Below, one piece after another: positions 1-14,050 of a stretch of 64,000 bases of DNA. How positions within the stretch are numbered: the first letter of the stretch is position 1; each line of letters begins with the position of its first letter. Below the pieces are notes generated by a model. That model did not search any database. It worked only from the letters and a program-made list of their open reading frames with translations, and was not told where the DNA came from. The translations under genes and the position numbers were made by a program. Origin of the DNA: Pyrocephalus nanus (taxonomy: Eukaryota > Chordata > Aves > Passeriformes > Tyrannidae); assembly GCA_038380795.1 (NCBI GenBank), contig CM076261.1, positions 93,084,418 through 93,148,417 on the forward strand, in the 5' to 3' direction.

Positions 1-1944
1 ACTTAACCAGATCCCAGAGTAAAACAACTGTTCCTATCCTATTGTTGTTCCTCAGAAGGCATGGACATGGTGTTTGTTCAGTGCAAGTGCTTAAAAATAC
101 CCCTGCAATTATACAGCTTTCCCAAACTATGTGACTCAGATTGGGTAAATTCCAGAAGGTGTGTTTGCTCCCATAACCTGAACTCAATTATGCTGCACAT
201 CCTACGTGAATTATCCATTGTCAGCCACAGGAAATGCAGATCTCGTTGAACTACTACAACCTGATTACAGACAATGATCCATAAACTGGTAGTTCTGAGT
301 AATATTAATGACTTTCCTGAACATTTGATTCAGATATATGGCTAAGTGATTTAGATATATGGCTAAGTAATTTAGATACATAGGTAAGTAATTAATTCAG
401 CACTATAAATTTGCAGAGTTTGTAAGTGTTTAGTTGTGCTGCTGTTAGGACAAACAGCTACGTGTTCCAGCAATATTCCTTGCTTTCCAAATTCTACAAG
501 CATTTCTCTTCCTCACAGGGAGCTGGGATTGCTAATTACTTTTCAGAGATGTGATCTTCACATGAAGGTTTTATTTTGTAAATACAGAATAGGACTGAGT
601 CCAACCTAAAGGAGGCTTCTGGATTAAGGTTGCTGGTGTTAATTATGCCTAATAACAACTGGGTAGCTTTGGAGAATATTCAGAATCTGAACATCTGCTG
701 CTAAATAACAGCCGAAAGCAGAGTTGAAAACCTGGCTGGTAAAAGATCCAGATGAGGAAGCCCCCAACTAATCCCTGGGAGATGGGAGACAGATTGGACA
801 AACTGCCAGTGCCAGAGGTTTCACAGTCTTCCCAGGCACCTGTCCACTACCTGTCCTCTATCAAACAGGGTTCTGCCATCTTTAACTTAACTCTTTGTTT
901 TCAGTTTAAACTCCTTGCCCCTGACCCTCCCCAGGGGACATGGAGAGCAGTTCACAGTCTCCCTTTCCACAGGCACCTTGCCCACTGTCATATAAGATTC
1001 TCAGAGCAGGTCTGGGCAGGAGAACCTGCCTTCCCAATAAAAAGAGAAATGAGAATGAAGATGTTGGCTGCAATACACTGACTATCCAGCATGTTACACA
1101 GATCTGCAGAGTGACAGCTTGTGGCTCTTTGGCTAATGGTGTAAAGCTAAAATTCAAAGCACAGGTGTGGCCTATCTTTAATCCAGTCTACTCTCCTTAC
1201 CCAAGATGATGTTTCTCAAAGGTATCTGGACACTGGAATGATCTTCATGCAGAGGCTCAAAATCGCATCGAGAGTAAAATTAATAAAATTACCAGTATTA
1301 TCTGCCTGAAGTCCAAAAAAATGAACAAGGGTACTGGAATTTTGAAAGTCACCAAAGAGCTCTCTCCATACTGGCACCATCGTGGCAAATCAACATGCTG
1401 GGTTCAGCGGCAGCCTATTTCATCCAGGAGAGCAGAAGGACTTCCTAGAAAGGGGAACTAATGACGGTGCCTTCTGCGTGACAGATGATCTCACATATGG
1501 AATCCATTTGGCCACGGGCAGCACCACCCATGGAGCAGATTACACTGATCCTCTCGGCAGCCTCTCTGCCAGGACAGACGCGTTTACACCGAGCACTTAA
1601 ATATTCATTACCTCCATCCAGCAGATTAAAGGAAAAAGAGCAAACCCTGGAGATACAAGACTCTAAAGCAACAGCTGACAATACAGGAGATGCTTTGCTT
1701 GGTGCATCTGTTGCACAGATTATGGATAAGGAGCTGTGCTGCTGAGCCACAGCTTTTCTAGAAATTCCGTGTTGGGGGACGTTTCCCATGTGACAGGACC
1801 AAATCCTGCATCTCTTTGGGAATGAGGGAGCTTTCCCTGTTCCTTCTGGCACCCTTTTGCAGTGCTCAAAGGTGTTGTTTGGGGAACAACAGTGGAAACC
1901 AGAAAGACTGAGAAGGCTGCTAGGGAGTCTTGTTGCACTGTATA
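1..1944. other. Intergenic DNA, no gene recognised
   Basis: AT-rich non-coding sequence. Open frames are short and overlap on both strands, and none resembles a known protein or has exon-like splice borders in a coding frame. A small 21-bp triplicate at 331-393 is listed separately. Confidence 0.7.
331..393. repeat. 21-bp tandem repeat, three copies
   Basis: Three consecutive 21-bp units begin at 331, 352 and 373 and share the core 'agatatatggctaagt'. Copy 3 has diverged by a few bases. No function is evident. Confidence 0.75.
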
Positions 1945-2109
1945 CACAATCAGGGCACTGTATATAAGATATATATATTCAATATATACACAATCAGGGC
2001 ACTGTATATATGATATATATATGCAATATATATACAATCAGGGCATTGTATATATGAGATATATATTCAATATATTCACAATCAGGGCACTGTATATATG
2101 ATTAGGGCA
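1945..2109. repeat. 44-bp AT-rich minisatellite
   Basis: The motif 'acaatcagggcactgtatata' (position 8 varies between copies) begins at 1946, 1990, 2034 and 2078, an exact 44-bp period for nearly four copies. Each unit also carries alternating 'atatata' runs that are locally self-complementary. A truncated 'gattagggcac' at 2099-2109 ends the array. Confidence 0.9.
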
Positions 2110-4605
2110 CCACAGCCAGTGAAGATGAGCTTCTCTGTATATTCATATATAAATCTCTTAACCTTATTGCTCATCTTGCCCAGTCACTTGTTTTTCTCGA
2201 TGACACTGTGTTGAACTTTGTGCTTTTTTTGCGTCTAATACTTGGGGGTTTTTCCACCACTGACACCAGTGTTGCAGAGCAGGAAACCCCAGTGAGTGCT
2301 GACTAATCAGGATTAGGTGGCACCTTTAAGAGGCTGGTAGAGACACATCTGCTCAATAATTCACTCTACACACAAGTGCTGCCCTTGCCTCTGACTGAAC
2401 TTCTAATGAACTGCAAATTGCAAACAAGGTTACCAGCAGCTTACCGCTTGCTGAGGATAAAGAAGGTTGCAAGGAGTTGCTAAAAATACAGGAAGAGGCA
2501 GAAAAAGTGTTCCATTAAAACAAATTGAGGTCAAGGAGAGACAGAGACTTTGGTTTCTGGGGTTACCCTAAAGGGCTTTGATGAACAGCAGCTCCTAAAG
2601 AGTGGGATCAATTATCTACTTCTTGCCTGGGCAAACTGGTTGCTGTGTCATCAGCTCAATGCACTGACAGTTCTTCTGATGTCATCTTAATCCCCTTTAG
2701 ACCAGTCATCTCTTCCTTCTCCTCTTCTCCACCTCACTCCTCCCCTCCTCTCACCAGCACAAACCTTTATTTACACTCTGGCTTTTTTTTTACTGATCTT
2801 TAACTTTTCTCTCTTTCCTGCCCCTCCCCTTCCATTACCTCTGTATACTTTCAGTCCTTTCAACCATCTTCCTCCTGTCCTCCTCTTTTGGTCGTGCTGT
2901 CCCTGGAATCCTTCCTCTGTCACAGGCCATATCACAGCTATCTGAGATCATTTTCTGTCTCTTCAAGTCTTTAATGCCACATCACCTCAGGGGACCCTGC
3001 CATTTGTCAAAAAGGGAGAGGGCAGCAGGTGAACTATAAGGGTTGTGCTATCCAGAAAATCTAGTGGTCATTTCTATTTCTGGTACCTTTCTCCCTCCAC
3101 CTTCTCAGAGGTCTTGTCCTCTACATCTCACAGTTTTTCTCTTGCAGGTACTTCCTGCTGGCACTCCCATCTTGTATCAGAAAGAAAAATTTCCACTTAT
3201 TCTCTACCTGCTGCCTTCAACCCCTCTCTTTTGAACAGTTCCTTCCCTTGATACTCTTCTCCCCTTACCTCTCCATTAGTTTTCTTTTCTAACCATTATT
3301 CTTACCCATATAACTTATCCATCTTCCCTCCATCACCCTTCTTCTTTTATTTAATTTTTTCAATTCAATTTTTTTCGATGTTCTATTTTTTCCCTTTGTT
3401 TCTTTCTCCACCACCTCCCTACTTGGTTCTCAATTAATTTGTTAATCTAGATGGGGTTTTTCTAGATGGGTTTATCGAGGGATACCAAAACCAGGAGAGC
3501 CACAATCTATTTTTTTCTTTTCCTGACGATTTTCAGAATAGATGTTCAGTTCACTCCTTCCTCATATTGATTTCCTCAGCAGCTATTCACAGGGTTTATT
3601 CTGTGAATTGATTCAACATTAGGGCTCTGTTATTTCCACTTATTTGGAGAAGTAATGTGATGCTGTTTTCATTCCCTGCATATTCAAGGTCATGAAAGAT
3701 CAAGCATGAATATATGTCAGATCTTAGCCATTCATCCTGAATGTGAGATGTGCTCCCTATCAATGCTTTTACCTGAAAATAACATTATGATTTTCAGAGT
3801 TACCGTCTTAGACGTTAAATATAAACACTGACTTTTCCACTATTACATCCAACATCGATTAAAATTGGAAAGAAATATTCAGAAGCAGTTATTTTTCATT
3901 CTATTCCCTTAACTGTAACTGCTTCTTTCTCTACCCAGTCAATAAATCCACAGCAGAGATGACAGTTTCATGATTTTCAGGCCACAGACACTTCCTTCCC
4001 ATGTATGTGAAAGAATTAATAGAAATTGGGCAAATTCTGTGGCTTTCTTGCCTAAATCAGGTAGGTATGAGCTACTCTTTGAATCTCGTTTACCTTATAC
4101 ATAACAACCTTAACTATCCTGATGTGTGGACTGGTTACTAAGGAAACAACTGGGAAGCCCATGTTGGGTTGGACAGGCTGAGAAAACAAAAATCTAAACC
4201 AAAGCTTGTGTTTAGTCCTAATGACTACTTGGTCTGAATGTGTTTACCAGAAACATCTCAGTGGGATCCTTGCCTGCAGCCACTCTTCAGTTCCACTTTG
4301 CCTCTGGGTTCCCTCAGGCTGGGCTGTCACCGTGGTGTCCTGACAGCGAGTGTGGAGGACAGTCAAGCTTCCAGCTCTGTTGATTTCCTCTACCTGTGTT
4401 TCCTCCATGAATCTCTTTGCTTGGATACTTAATGGTCTCCAGCTTCTTCTGAGCTGGACAACCCATAATCTTGAGGAGCATCCTCCTACCAGTGAAACAG
4501 GATGTTCTTATTAACCTCATTCTATTAATGTGAGAGTTAAAGTGACTGGCCCATGGTGACAGGTTTCATGTCCCTCACAGAACAGGGACATCAATTAAAC
4601 CAATC
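2110..4605. other. Intergenic DNA with pyrimidine-rich stretch
   Basis: No gene is recognised. From about 2690 to 3430 the + strand is strongly C/T-rich, with many 'ctcctc' and 'ttcc' runs. This is low-complexity sequence rather than a defined tandem repeat. The rest is ordinary AT-rich intergenic sequence. Confidence 0.6.
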
Positions 4606-5165
4606 AAACTGGTGGACACAGTCCCTTGGGAGGCAGTCCTGAAGGGCAAAGTTGTCCAGGACATGCTTCAAGAAGGAAATCTTGAAAGTACAGCAACAGC
4701 CATCTCCATGTGCCAAAAGACAAGACAGTGGGGAAGAGGACCATTCTGGCTGGATAAAGAGCCTTGGCTGGAACTCAGGGGGAAAAAAAGTTTATGACTT
4801 TTGGAGGTTTTGTAGGGAGAAAATTTCTAACTTGGGCCGAAGTCCAACTAGAACTTGATCTGGTAGGGGTTGGTCTCTTCTCCCAAGCAACAACCAACAG
4901 GAGTAGACAAAACAGCCTCAAATTGCACCAGGGGAGATTTAGCTTCAATATTATGAAAAATTTCTCAAGCCAAGCTGGTCAAGTATTGGAACAGGATGCC
5001 CAAGGGCAGTGGGTGAGTCACCATCCCTGAAGGTATCTTAAAAATGTGTAGATGTGGCACTTAGGGACAAGGTTCAGTGGTGACCTTGGCAGTTAATTAG
5101 GTTAATGGTTGGACTCTGTTATCTTAAGGGTCTTTTTCAACATAAATTATTCTGTGATTAACTCC
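4606..5165 (+). mobile_element. CR1 LINE remnant, 3' portion
   Basis: The segment ends with a CR1-type 3' terminus ('gggtctttttcaacataaattattctgtgatt' region, 5129-5160). It is preceded by the usual CR1 3' text with the 'ggtggacttggcagt'-like and 'gtagatgtggcacttaggga' phrases. The left part (about 4600-4860) translates to fragments resembling the CR1 ORF2 endonuclease-RT linker (a 'K-K-V-Y-D-F-W ... C-R-E-K-I' pattern) with an internal deletion. It is ancient, non-coding and probably truncated at the 5' end. Confidence 0.75.
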
Positions 5166-8100
5166 TATGATGTCCCATAATCTCAGGATTTAGATTGTGG
5201 TTGCATAAATTTGTCACCAGAGTTTTGTAAAACCTTGGGATTGAGGGAGAAACTTGGCCACTAAATACCATCCTTTAGAGCAGGATAGAACAGGGTCCTG
5301 GTCTGAGGGGCACCAAGCACACATAAATCCCAATGAAATCTATAAATGGTGCGGTTTCCCAGTTTCATGTAACTCCCAATGCAACTGGAGAGCAGTGGTG
5401 TGCTGGGTAGCAGGAGTGTATTCACTGTTCACTTTCTTCTGGGATGGGTTTGAACTGCCTGAGCTCCCTCTGCCACTTTGTCAGGGCAAATCTGAGACAT
5501 CCACCTGGGGGAAGGAGGGCCCCGCAGCCAGGGCAGCTGCCACATGGCACAGATGTGCATCTGGACTAAGAAAACTCAGCTCAAGAGGTCTGGGCTGGAT
5601 ATGAACCAATGCTAAATGCAGGAAGGAGCAGTCTGACCCACCCTGCAGCTGCTGAGTCAAACTGGTGCTCTGGTTGGTGTCTCAGCAAGGGCTGCAGAGA
5701 AGCCTGAGGAAACCCCTTGGAAAAGCTGCCCTGAAATGAGGTGCCTTCAGCATCCCAATGTTTCCAGGGCAACCAGAGATGGAATTCAGATCTGACGAAA
5801 GTTCACCAAATCTGAGCTCTTTCAGACATAATATTTTTCGCTGGTTGAACTGGCATCTTTGGAAGTTGCTTGTGAACAGTGGCTCCAGTGTGCACGGCCA
5901 CGGCGAGGATCAGCAAGGGCACAATAGGCAGACGTTACACATTCCTGGAAACAAGAGGCAGCTCCTTTGCCTTCAGTGCTGTTATTGTTCCTTGGGAACA
6001 CAGACATCACTGTACTGTTGGATCCGTGGCCATTTGGTGGGATTGCTTGTTTCTGAGAGGGTTTAGTAATGGAGACATCAGTAGAGGGTGGAAGCAAGCC
6101 CTGACATCTCTTCTTCCCTGATGGTGTATTATCAATCCCCTATATACAACAGATACCAAAGTATTTATCTCCCTTCTCTTTTTTTTTTGTTTTATTTTTT
6201 AGCTTTTCAGTGTTGCAATGTTATATGTTCCTGTTACCACACTGAGATTTCCCATGTTCTGGGTTTTCAGTAAATTCCAGAGCTCTGTGGTTTGTAAGGA
6301 TGTCGAGCAAGGGCTGCTGTAAAATTGTAATTTGCTATTTCTCATCTCTTCCAGTGACACTTTGCTCTTTTATTATATGAAAGGGGAAAACAGGCATTCT
6401 TAATCCACATGTCCTAGACCGCTCATGGTTTGATTTATCACATCTTATCCTTCCTTCCCAGATAAATGGCTCCAGTCATTCAGGTTTTTTTTGTTCATCG
6501 CTCTAAGAACACTGCTTGTCCCTGAACTCCCCAGTCCTGTTATTTATTTTTGAAACAGACTAACAAGCGCTGGAGAGCGTCTTCCGATGACAGCAATCAC
6601 ATACATTGTGTAACTGAATTATGTAACCCTTCAGCCCATCCTTTATATAGCCTTGTCTACGTTTGCTTTTCGGATGCGGCCACGCAGCGAACGCAGTTCT
6701 CAGCTGACCTTTCTCCAGTAATAGCCAAGGACTTTTCCTCAGTCAGTGCTTGCACTAATTTACTGTGGCACAGAGGCACAGTGAACTATGACAGCTCGGT
6801 GGTGCAACTCCCAGCTGTGCACACGGATGCCACAGCAAGGCTTTCCACGGGGAGGAGTTACCCCAAAATCTCTGGAACAGTCTCTCATGTAGATAAGTCT
6901 TAAATTAGGACTTATCTACACATTCCAGTCTCTAGAGTCAGTTTGGGAAGAATCACGGAGCTGAGTCAAGGAAAAATAAATGTCTGAGCCATGAAGGTTG
7001 CCATGGATAGAGGAGCAGGGAGAGTACAAGGCTGGTGTGACAGGGTGGCTAAATAAAGTGGAAGTGACACAGTCAAAGACCTTGAAACATGCAGCACAAA
7101 ATAAAATATTTCCCCAAAAGACAGATCACTCAATTAAAAAAAGAAAAAAGCCCCATTTCGAGGCAGAATGAGCTGTAAATCTCTGTGAGAATAGAGACGG
7201 CAACGCTCTTCTCAAGTTACTGTGAAGGGCAATAAATCTGCAGGTAATTCTCGCAGCGGCCGTTCAGCACCATGACGGACAGAGGTCTGCAGGGCTCTGC
7301 AGCCTGGCTTGCAGCTCCTCCTGCTCGTGGATTTAATTTGGGGAATTCTACACCAGGTCAGGCTCCTGGGATTGCCTTGGGGATTGCAGGCTGGAGACTG
7401 CTGCCTTGGCAGATGGGGCCTGTGCACTGGAGATGCAGGTGATGACAAACATTTGTGTCCTGCCAGTCCCACCAGACCGCTCACCAGAAATTGAAGAACT
7501 GAAGGCTTCAGCTGGAGCATCCCTGGTGAAACCCAACAGAGCTTTGACAAGCACTGTAGCTGCTTTCACAGCATGTTTAATTATCAGACGTCATTTAAAT
7601 GTCTGGGGAGCTGCAGCTGGAGGAGGAATCAGTGAATCTCAAGCAGACAATGGGGTGTTATTTCCATGGGAGCTGCTCAGGACTGAATTTTTCTTAGCAC
7701 TTGTTAAATGTGCCCAGGACTGCTGGAACTCAGTGTTACCACACTCCTCTGTGTTGCCCTCAGACTGACAGCAGGACAATCCTTTCTTTCTACTGTAATT
7801 TGGAACCTGTGTGGAAATTTTATTTTTCTGGGAAGATGCAAATGGTGGGGTTGGTCCCTTACATTGCTGTAAACCAGAGGTGGTCTCTGGGGTTGGGGAA
7901 ACCCCATGTCTGGGTCCAGGGGCCATGCCAGAGAGAGGAGAGGAACTGATGAACCTGGAGGGTTTCTTTAGGTGACATCTATCAGCCTTGCTTATTGGGA
8001 AGCTCTCGGTACAGCAGCATGTCCTTCAGCAGCTGCAGTAATCCCATCCCAGCCCATATCTCCAACACAATCTGCTCCTAAAATAGCCTGTTTCTCTGCA

Positions 8101-11100
8101 CAGAAGTAGGAGATCTCATTTTCAAAGCATTTCCTCTGCTGGTAGTCTCCCAGCTTTTACTCACAGCGCTGGTATCCAGTGCTGCTGCAGCGGATGGGCA
8201 GCGATGCCTGTGCAGAGGGAGGAAGGGAAGGCACCTCAGGAGAGTTAAAAACTGCCTCCCTCTGTAGTGTGGGAAGCAGGGAGAGGCCCAGTGCTGAAGA
8301 ACCACCACACAAAAGGCAAGAGGTGCCACCTGAAAAGGGTGAAGGTGGGGGCTGGTGGTCTGGCGGGTACCTCAGCCCAGCCCGTACAAGGTGCTCCTGC
8401 ACTTCATGTGGCAGTTCACAACCAGCAGCATCAAGTGCTGCATCCTCCGGGATCTGTCTGAAAGCCACACAAGGGGTGAAATGGGGTGCTACAGGCACAG
8501 AATTGTTCAATGTGGGTGGAAAGAAACACATTTGCTGCCAGGAATGAGCCCCCACGCTTACAGCAACAGCTCAGGCAGGAGGCTGCCATCCCAGCTGCAG
8601 TGGAAAGGGTAGTCATGCTCAGCCATGAAGTCTCCCAGGCCTTGTCGTGATCCAGTGTCTTTTCAGGATCTCCAGCTCAAATCCTTACTTTCAGTCACCT
8701 CACTCAGAGGTCACCTCTTCACCTTGGTCCAGAGTCGTTCATCCTGGTGCAGCCCATTTCCCTCACTTCTTATTTTCAGTTCACTTCATTATAAAGTTTA
8801 AGCAATTCAAAGCTATCACAGACTGTGCTTGCCACCTCTCCAAAGTGTCAGTCTTTATACATATTTAGCTGTAGGGTCTTGTCTGTATGACCACATAGTT
8901 CCTGATTTCAGCCCTGAATTTCAGGAGCGAATTCCCTGGCACTGCACAGGACTCTGGTAGATGCACCCCAAACAAGATTTATCTCAAGCCCCTAAAAAGC
9001 ACAGGCACACAAATTAATATTCATTGCTAAATTAATATTAATGTTCTTCCTCTGTGATGATTTATCTGCACAGACCTGGGCTTGGCACTGTCCGTTTCCC
9101 TCACTCTGGGATCCGTCCCTTGTTCTCCACCTGATTAATGTGTTGATGAGGCTCCAGGTAAATGGCCAAACTTTAGTTTATCTGTCCTTTAAACTAATTG
9201 TTCCTTCATGGCCAAAATTCTGCCTTTATTACGAAAACCTGGTGGTATTCTGTGCTTTTGGGACATCACTGCTGGCTAAGCTTTGCCTTACCCCATAACA
9301 CCAAAGAATGTTCCTTCTTCCTTTTGTATCTGAGCTCCCGTGTCCTGGTCCAGCAGGATCTCACCTGCTCCTTTCCCATCCACCTGCACTGCATGTTACA
9401 GACAGTGATGGATTATTCTCCATGGGGAAGACAGTGTGAAATTTTGAGCGGGCCTTTTTTCTCGCTTCCTCTGCTAGAATGATGATTTGAAGTATTTGTA
9501 TAAAAAACCAGCTTATTTCCTCAATGGGTTTGTTTGTAGCAGAAATCACTTTGCAGCAAAACACATCTTTAAAACTGAGTTAAGGTTGTGCCAGGCTGTT
9601 CAAAACCGGTCCAGCTGTCAGAAAACAAACCTTTTATAAAACTACTAAATCCACCACCTCCTTTCCTCCTTCAGAGACTCTCTCTGAGCAGCATCTGGAA
9701 ACAGTCTAATTACTGGCCCTGAACATAACTCAGTGAAATCCTTCCTTGGCAGAGTACTAGAGCTGGACCATGAACTAAAGGCCCTACAGTCTTCTTGTTG
9801 GAGCCACATCCTGGCTCATCCCACTGCCTGGGCAGGGCTGATAGAGCGGCCCAGTGGCGTTTTGCTCCCTGTAAAACCTGAGAGCAGCCTCAGCAGCTCA
9901 GCAGCAGCTGCTGATGGCACTGGAGGAGGACGAGGAATGGCTTAGGAAGCAATGGGACTTCCACCTTGCACCAGAGCCATCTGCAAACCAGGGGAAATCC
10001 CACCGGGGGTGAGGAGGTGATTTCCTTCCTGGAAAAATATCCTGCTCCAGCTGCACGAGAGGTGAGAGGTGGACACCTCTGGCACTTGTGTGAGTCTTTT
10101 CAACCTCATCTGTGTTTTGGCTCACAAGGCCTCCCCACAACCTATGACATTTCCCTCTGGGTTTCCTTCCCTATTGTACCTCAGGAGGTAAGGACTTTGT
10201 TGCAGACCCACGCAGCAGGAAAATGTTTTAGTGATATAAAAATAGACTGATGCAAAAAGAATATACCTCAGGTCCTCAAAGATTCCCTATATTAGAGGTA
10301 GACATGGACTTGAACTGAATTTTCCAGAAGAGAAGTGATTAGTGCAGAAATCATGGAAAACAACTGGGGTGTGAAGCACTCCAGAGCTCGTGGTTGAAGG
10401 GAATATCCAGCAACTCTGGCTTTCAAAATGTAAATAGGAAACAGCCAGAGAATCTTATCTGTACTTTGCAGCTAATGAAAACACTAGTCTCTCCTGGGAG
10501 CCAAGTCTTTGCTCTAATTTTAATGCATTTTCTTAGGTTTTCCTTAGCTGTGACTAATTTGTGCTGTCAGGTGTGCCTTTTTTGAAGTTAAAAAGCATAT
10601 CTGAAGTGCTGCAACCTCTGGCCAGAATATTGAAATAGTGAGTGTCCCCATCTCAGAGCCTGTCAAGTGAAGGGATAGCACTCAGCTCCCCTCATGCTCT
10701 GCTGAGCCATGGGTTCAACCAACCTCTCCCAGCAGAGACTGGAGGGAATTCTTTCCAGATGAAGTGTCGTGTGCTGTGCTGGCCCCTTGCACTATTTGGG
10801 ATGTGCACAAACAGCATTTGGACTGTCAAGCACAAAAATTTCACAGCCGGATCTTAACAAACTCCTAGAATGAGTCTAAATATCTATAATTACATATATT
10901 TAATTATAACTCTATTATAATATATACCTTTAAAGACTTCACCCACCTGCTTACTGTGGCTGTGTTCACATCATGTATTAAACCTGGCCCTGCTGATTAT
11001 ACCACAAGGTACCTTTAGGGTCAAAGGTTTTAGGAGACCCCCTGTCAGAGCCTGGTGGGGAGGGCTGGGATGGCACTGAGCTGCCTCTGATGGCTGTTCA

Positions 11101-13985
11101 GCTGCTGCTTCCTCTGCTTCAGCTGACCCCTGTGCTCAGTGATCTGGGGACTGAGAAATGGGAGGGATGGAGGAACCCACAAGCAGAGCCCAACCCCAGC
11201 TGGGCAGCTCACCCTGCATGGCAGGGGTAATGTAGAGGGTGGGCACCCCTTGTGGTGTCAGGGACAGATGGAACAACAGGGTGTCCTGAGCTCAGGAGGG
11301 AAATTCAGGCCACCTGCTACCCGTGACTGCTGGCCCATGGGGGCCAGGCTGTGCCAAGCCTGGTAAGAGGTTTGTAGAGGGTCTGAACTGTTTGTAGAGG
11401 TAAAGATGGTGTAGCAATGTAGGAAGATGCTCAAGTGTGCTGCCTTCTGCGTGTCATTTGGGACCAAGAGGGCTGTTCCCACCTGTGCACTGGCAAAGAC
11501 CAAAGGAACTGTGGTCTGTTACTTCAATAAACTAAAGAGAGTTTCAGCTGGAGTGGCCAGTGCCGCCTAATGCTGTATGTTTGGATATGGGAGGGAAGAC
11601 AGGGATTTGGACAAGGGCCAGAGATGAGATTGCACATGATTTACACTTAATGTCAGGCATGTGACTTGCTACCCACAAGAGGGGGAGTTGTTTGCACATA
11701 ACTGTGTCTGCATTGTCCCTGCAGCTGAGCAGAAACAAATGATTGTGCACTTGTCTGCAGACATTAACCCTGCAGAGCAGGGAGGGTTCCACCAGAGCTG
11801 GGTCTGCAACAGCCAGTATGAACTCCTGGGAAAGCACAGGGAGGGTGGATGTGTGTGACACAAATAACACTGTGACAGTGAATGTATTCCTACTGAAAAT
11901 GTAGCCAAAGGAGGCTTCGTGCTGTCTCCAGAAAGTTGTCAGCCCTTCTCTCCATGCCCCCTCAACAGAATTTATTTTCTCTAAGTAGGGAAACAAAAAG
12001 CAGATTTTGCAAATTTACCTGTCTATTCTTGCTTTTTTTGCCACGGAGATCAGATAAAGACCTGGGTGCTTCCTGAGTACAGCAACAGCTGTATGGAGGA
12101 TGAGCAAAAAATCCAGTCAGTGCTGGATTCCCGAGGAAAAGGTTGTATTTGGATCTTCTGTGCTGCCTGGAAAGAGACCTGTACAGAGAGTGAAAGAGTT
12201 GTTATTTTTTTACTGTCAGAGCATTTTCATTCTATCTGATGACAGCTGTGCCTTCCTGTCTTTCTCTGATGCTGGCTGGAGTTTAATTCCTTATTTTCTG
12301 ATTGGTTTCCTATGGAGATGTGCAGAACCACAGCTCCCAATAGATTTTCCCATTCTTTCTTCTCTTGCTAATAACATTTAAATCTCTTTTTAGTAAAATA
12401 AGACAGAAGGGCAAAACACTGAACAGAAGTTCATGCCACCTCTGTGAAAATAGCAAGATAGGTAGAAAAATAAAGCACCTGTAAGCAAAGCTACTGAAGC
12501 AAAGGCTGGAAACTGATGCATCATTAGAGAATTCCAGGTGGGAAGGACATCTTGTAGGTTCTGCTGTTGTGGGAAAAGCTTCACTTGGTGACTTTACTTG
12601 GAAGTCAGTCAGTGTGTCAACACTACATGCTACAAATGCAGACTCATCTTTGAAATAATTCCTGTACTACTTACCAGAACATCCAAATTTACCCCTTCAG
12701 TCTGAGGTTCTCAAAGCACTCGGTTTCAAACCCACACCCAAACTGCACACACAGGTCACCCTCGTGCCACACACTTCACTAAAGATGCCTTCAGTGCTGC
12801 TTCTCCTCATGCCTGTTTGGCTCACAACTGTTGAACTCTAAACCTCATGGGACTGAATTTCATCTGCAGGTTATTCAGGTGTTCATCGAGTGCTGCTTCT
12901 GTACATGAGAAGTGCCCAGCGCTGCAATCCTGTGGCATCACACACAAATTAAATACCTCTCTAAGTGTCAGCTAATTAATCCTCCTTGTTCACACCTGTA
13001 GTAGGCTGGGAAATGGGAGATGATGGCTTTCAGCTTCCAGGGAGGTGGCCAGTGGAGCGAGGCTGTGGAAGTTGCTATAATAAACCACGCCCATAACATC
13101 TTCAACTTTGTATATGCAATTTTAAATGAAGATTTGTTTATTATTGACTTCCTTGGACAGTGAAATGGTGAACAAAAAGTTTGGCTTCTAAATAATTTTC
13201 AGACTTGTGTGTGTGCAAACTGGTTAGACTGGACAGAATTTGATTGAGGAAAGTGGCAAAGATCAGTTCTTTTTGCATTAAGCCCTTCATATTTTCAACC
13301 TGTTTGGTAACCTGGCAGTGGACAGACATTCCAGTCATTCTGCAGCAGACCTGGCTTACTATCCTAGAGGCATTTGGGATATCTGAGCTTTGAAATGGTG
13401 AATTACACAGGAGTACAAAATGCTCCAAGAGACACATTTCAAGCTTCGGGAGAGCAAATATTTAAAACAATCAAATACCAAATGTCATCGAGTTTTCAGG
13501 CAAACTGAAGGCAAAAAAGTGTATATTAACTCACAGCAATTAACAATCCCAGCCAAGCCATGTCTGCCTCTGCTCCAGAACTTTGTAGATCCAGAGCTTT
13601 GTGAAAACAGGATGGGGCATTGATGAAAATGGGTCTTTCAGCTGAAGTGACTTCCTGAGAAGTCAGAGTTGTAGCTACAAACCCCTCTGGAGTCAGAAAT
13701 GCCTACAGCCCTCTTTGAAATACTGCCAAAATTTCTGTGTAAGATTCAGTAGAACCACTTTCCCTCCCTGCAGCTCTGTCAATAGTGGCTGTCTGCGCTG
13801 AGTGTGGTGGGACTGCACTGGGACAGCGAGGAAAGCCAGACTGGAGGTAGAGCATGAGCTTTAGGCTCGGGTCAGGCTGGGACATGTCGAGCCTTCCTGG
13901 GCATCTGGAAAGCTCAGCAATCCCAAACACAAGGATGGATGAGGTGTAGGTGATCACAGCATCTGGCAGCCCTGGGTGATGGAAG
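5166..13985. other. Intergenic DNA, no gene recognised
   Basis: About 8.8 kb without a recognisable exon, RNA gene or intact transposon. Open frames up to about 150 codons occur on both strands but overlap each other and have no domain signature. Isolated CR1-derived words may be present but are too decayed to delimit by eye. Confidence 0.55.
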
Positions 13986-14050
13986 ATCTTCACTGGCTGG
14001 ACTCGACTTGGAGGTCTTTTCCAGCCTAAACGATTCTGTGATTCTGTTCC
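13986..14050 (+). mobile_element. CR1 LINE 3' end fragment
   Basis: The stretch 'ggaggtcttttccagccta' followed by 'acgattctgtgattctg' is the typical CR1 3' end with its short octamer-like tail, reading on the + strand. The 5' limit is unclear, and some of the preceding 200 bp may belong to the same insertion. Confidence 0.75.
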
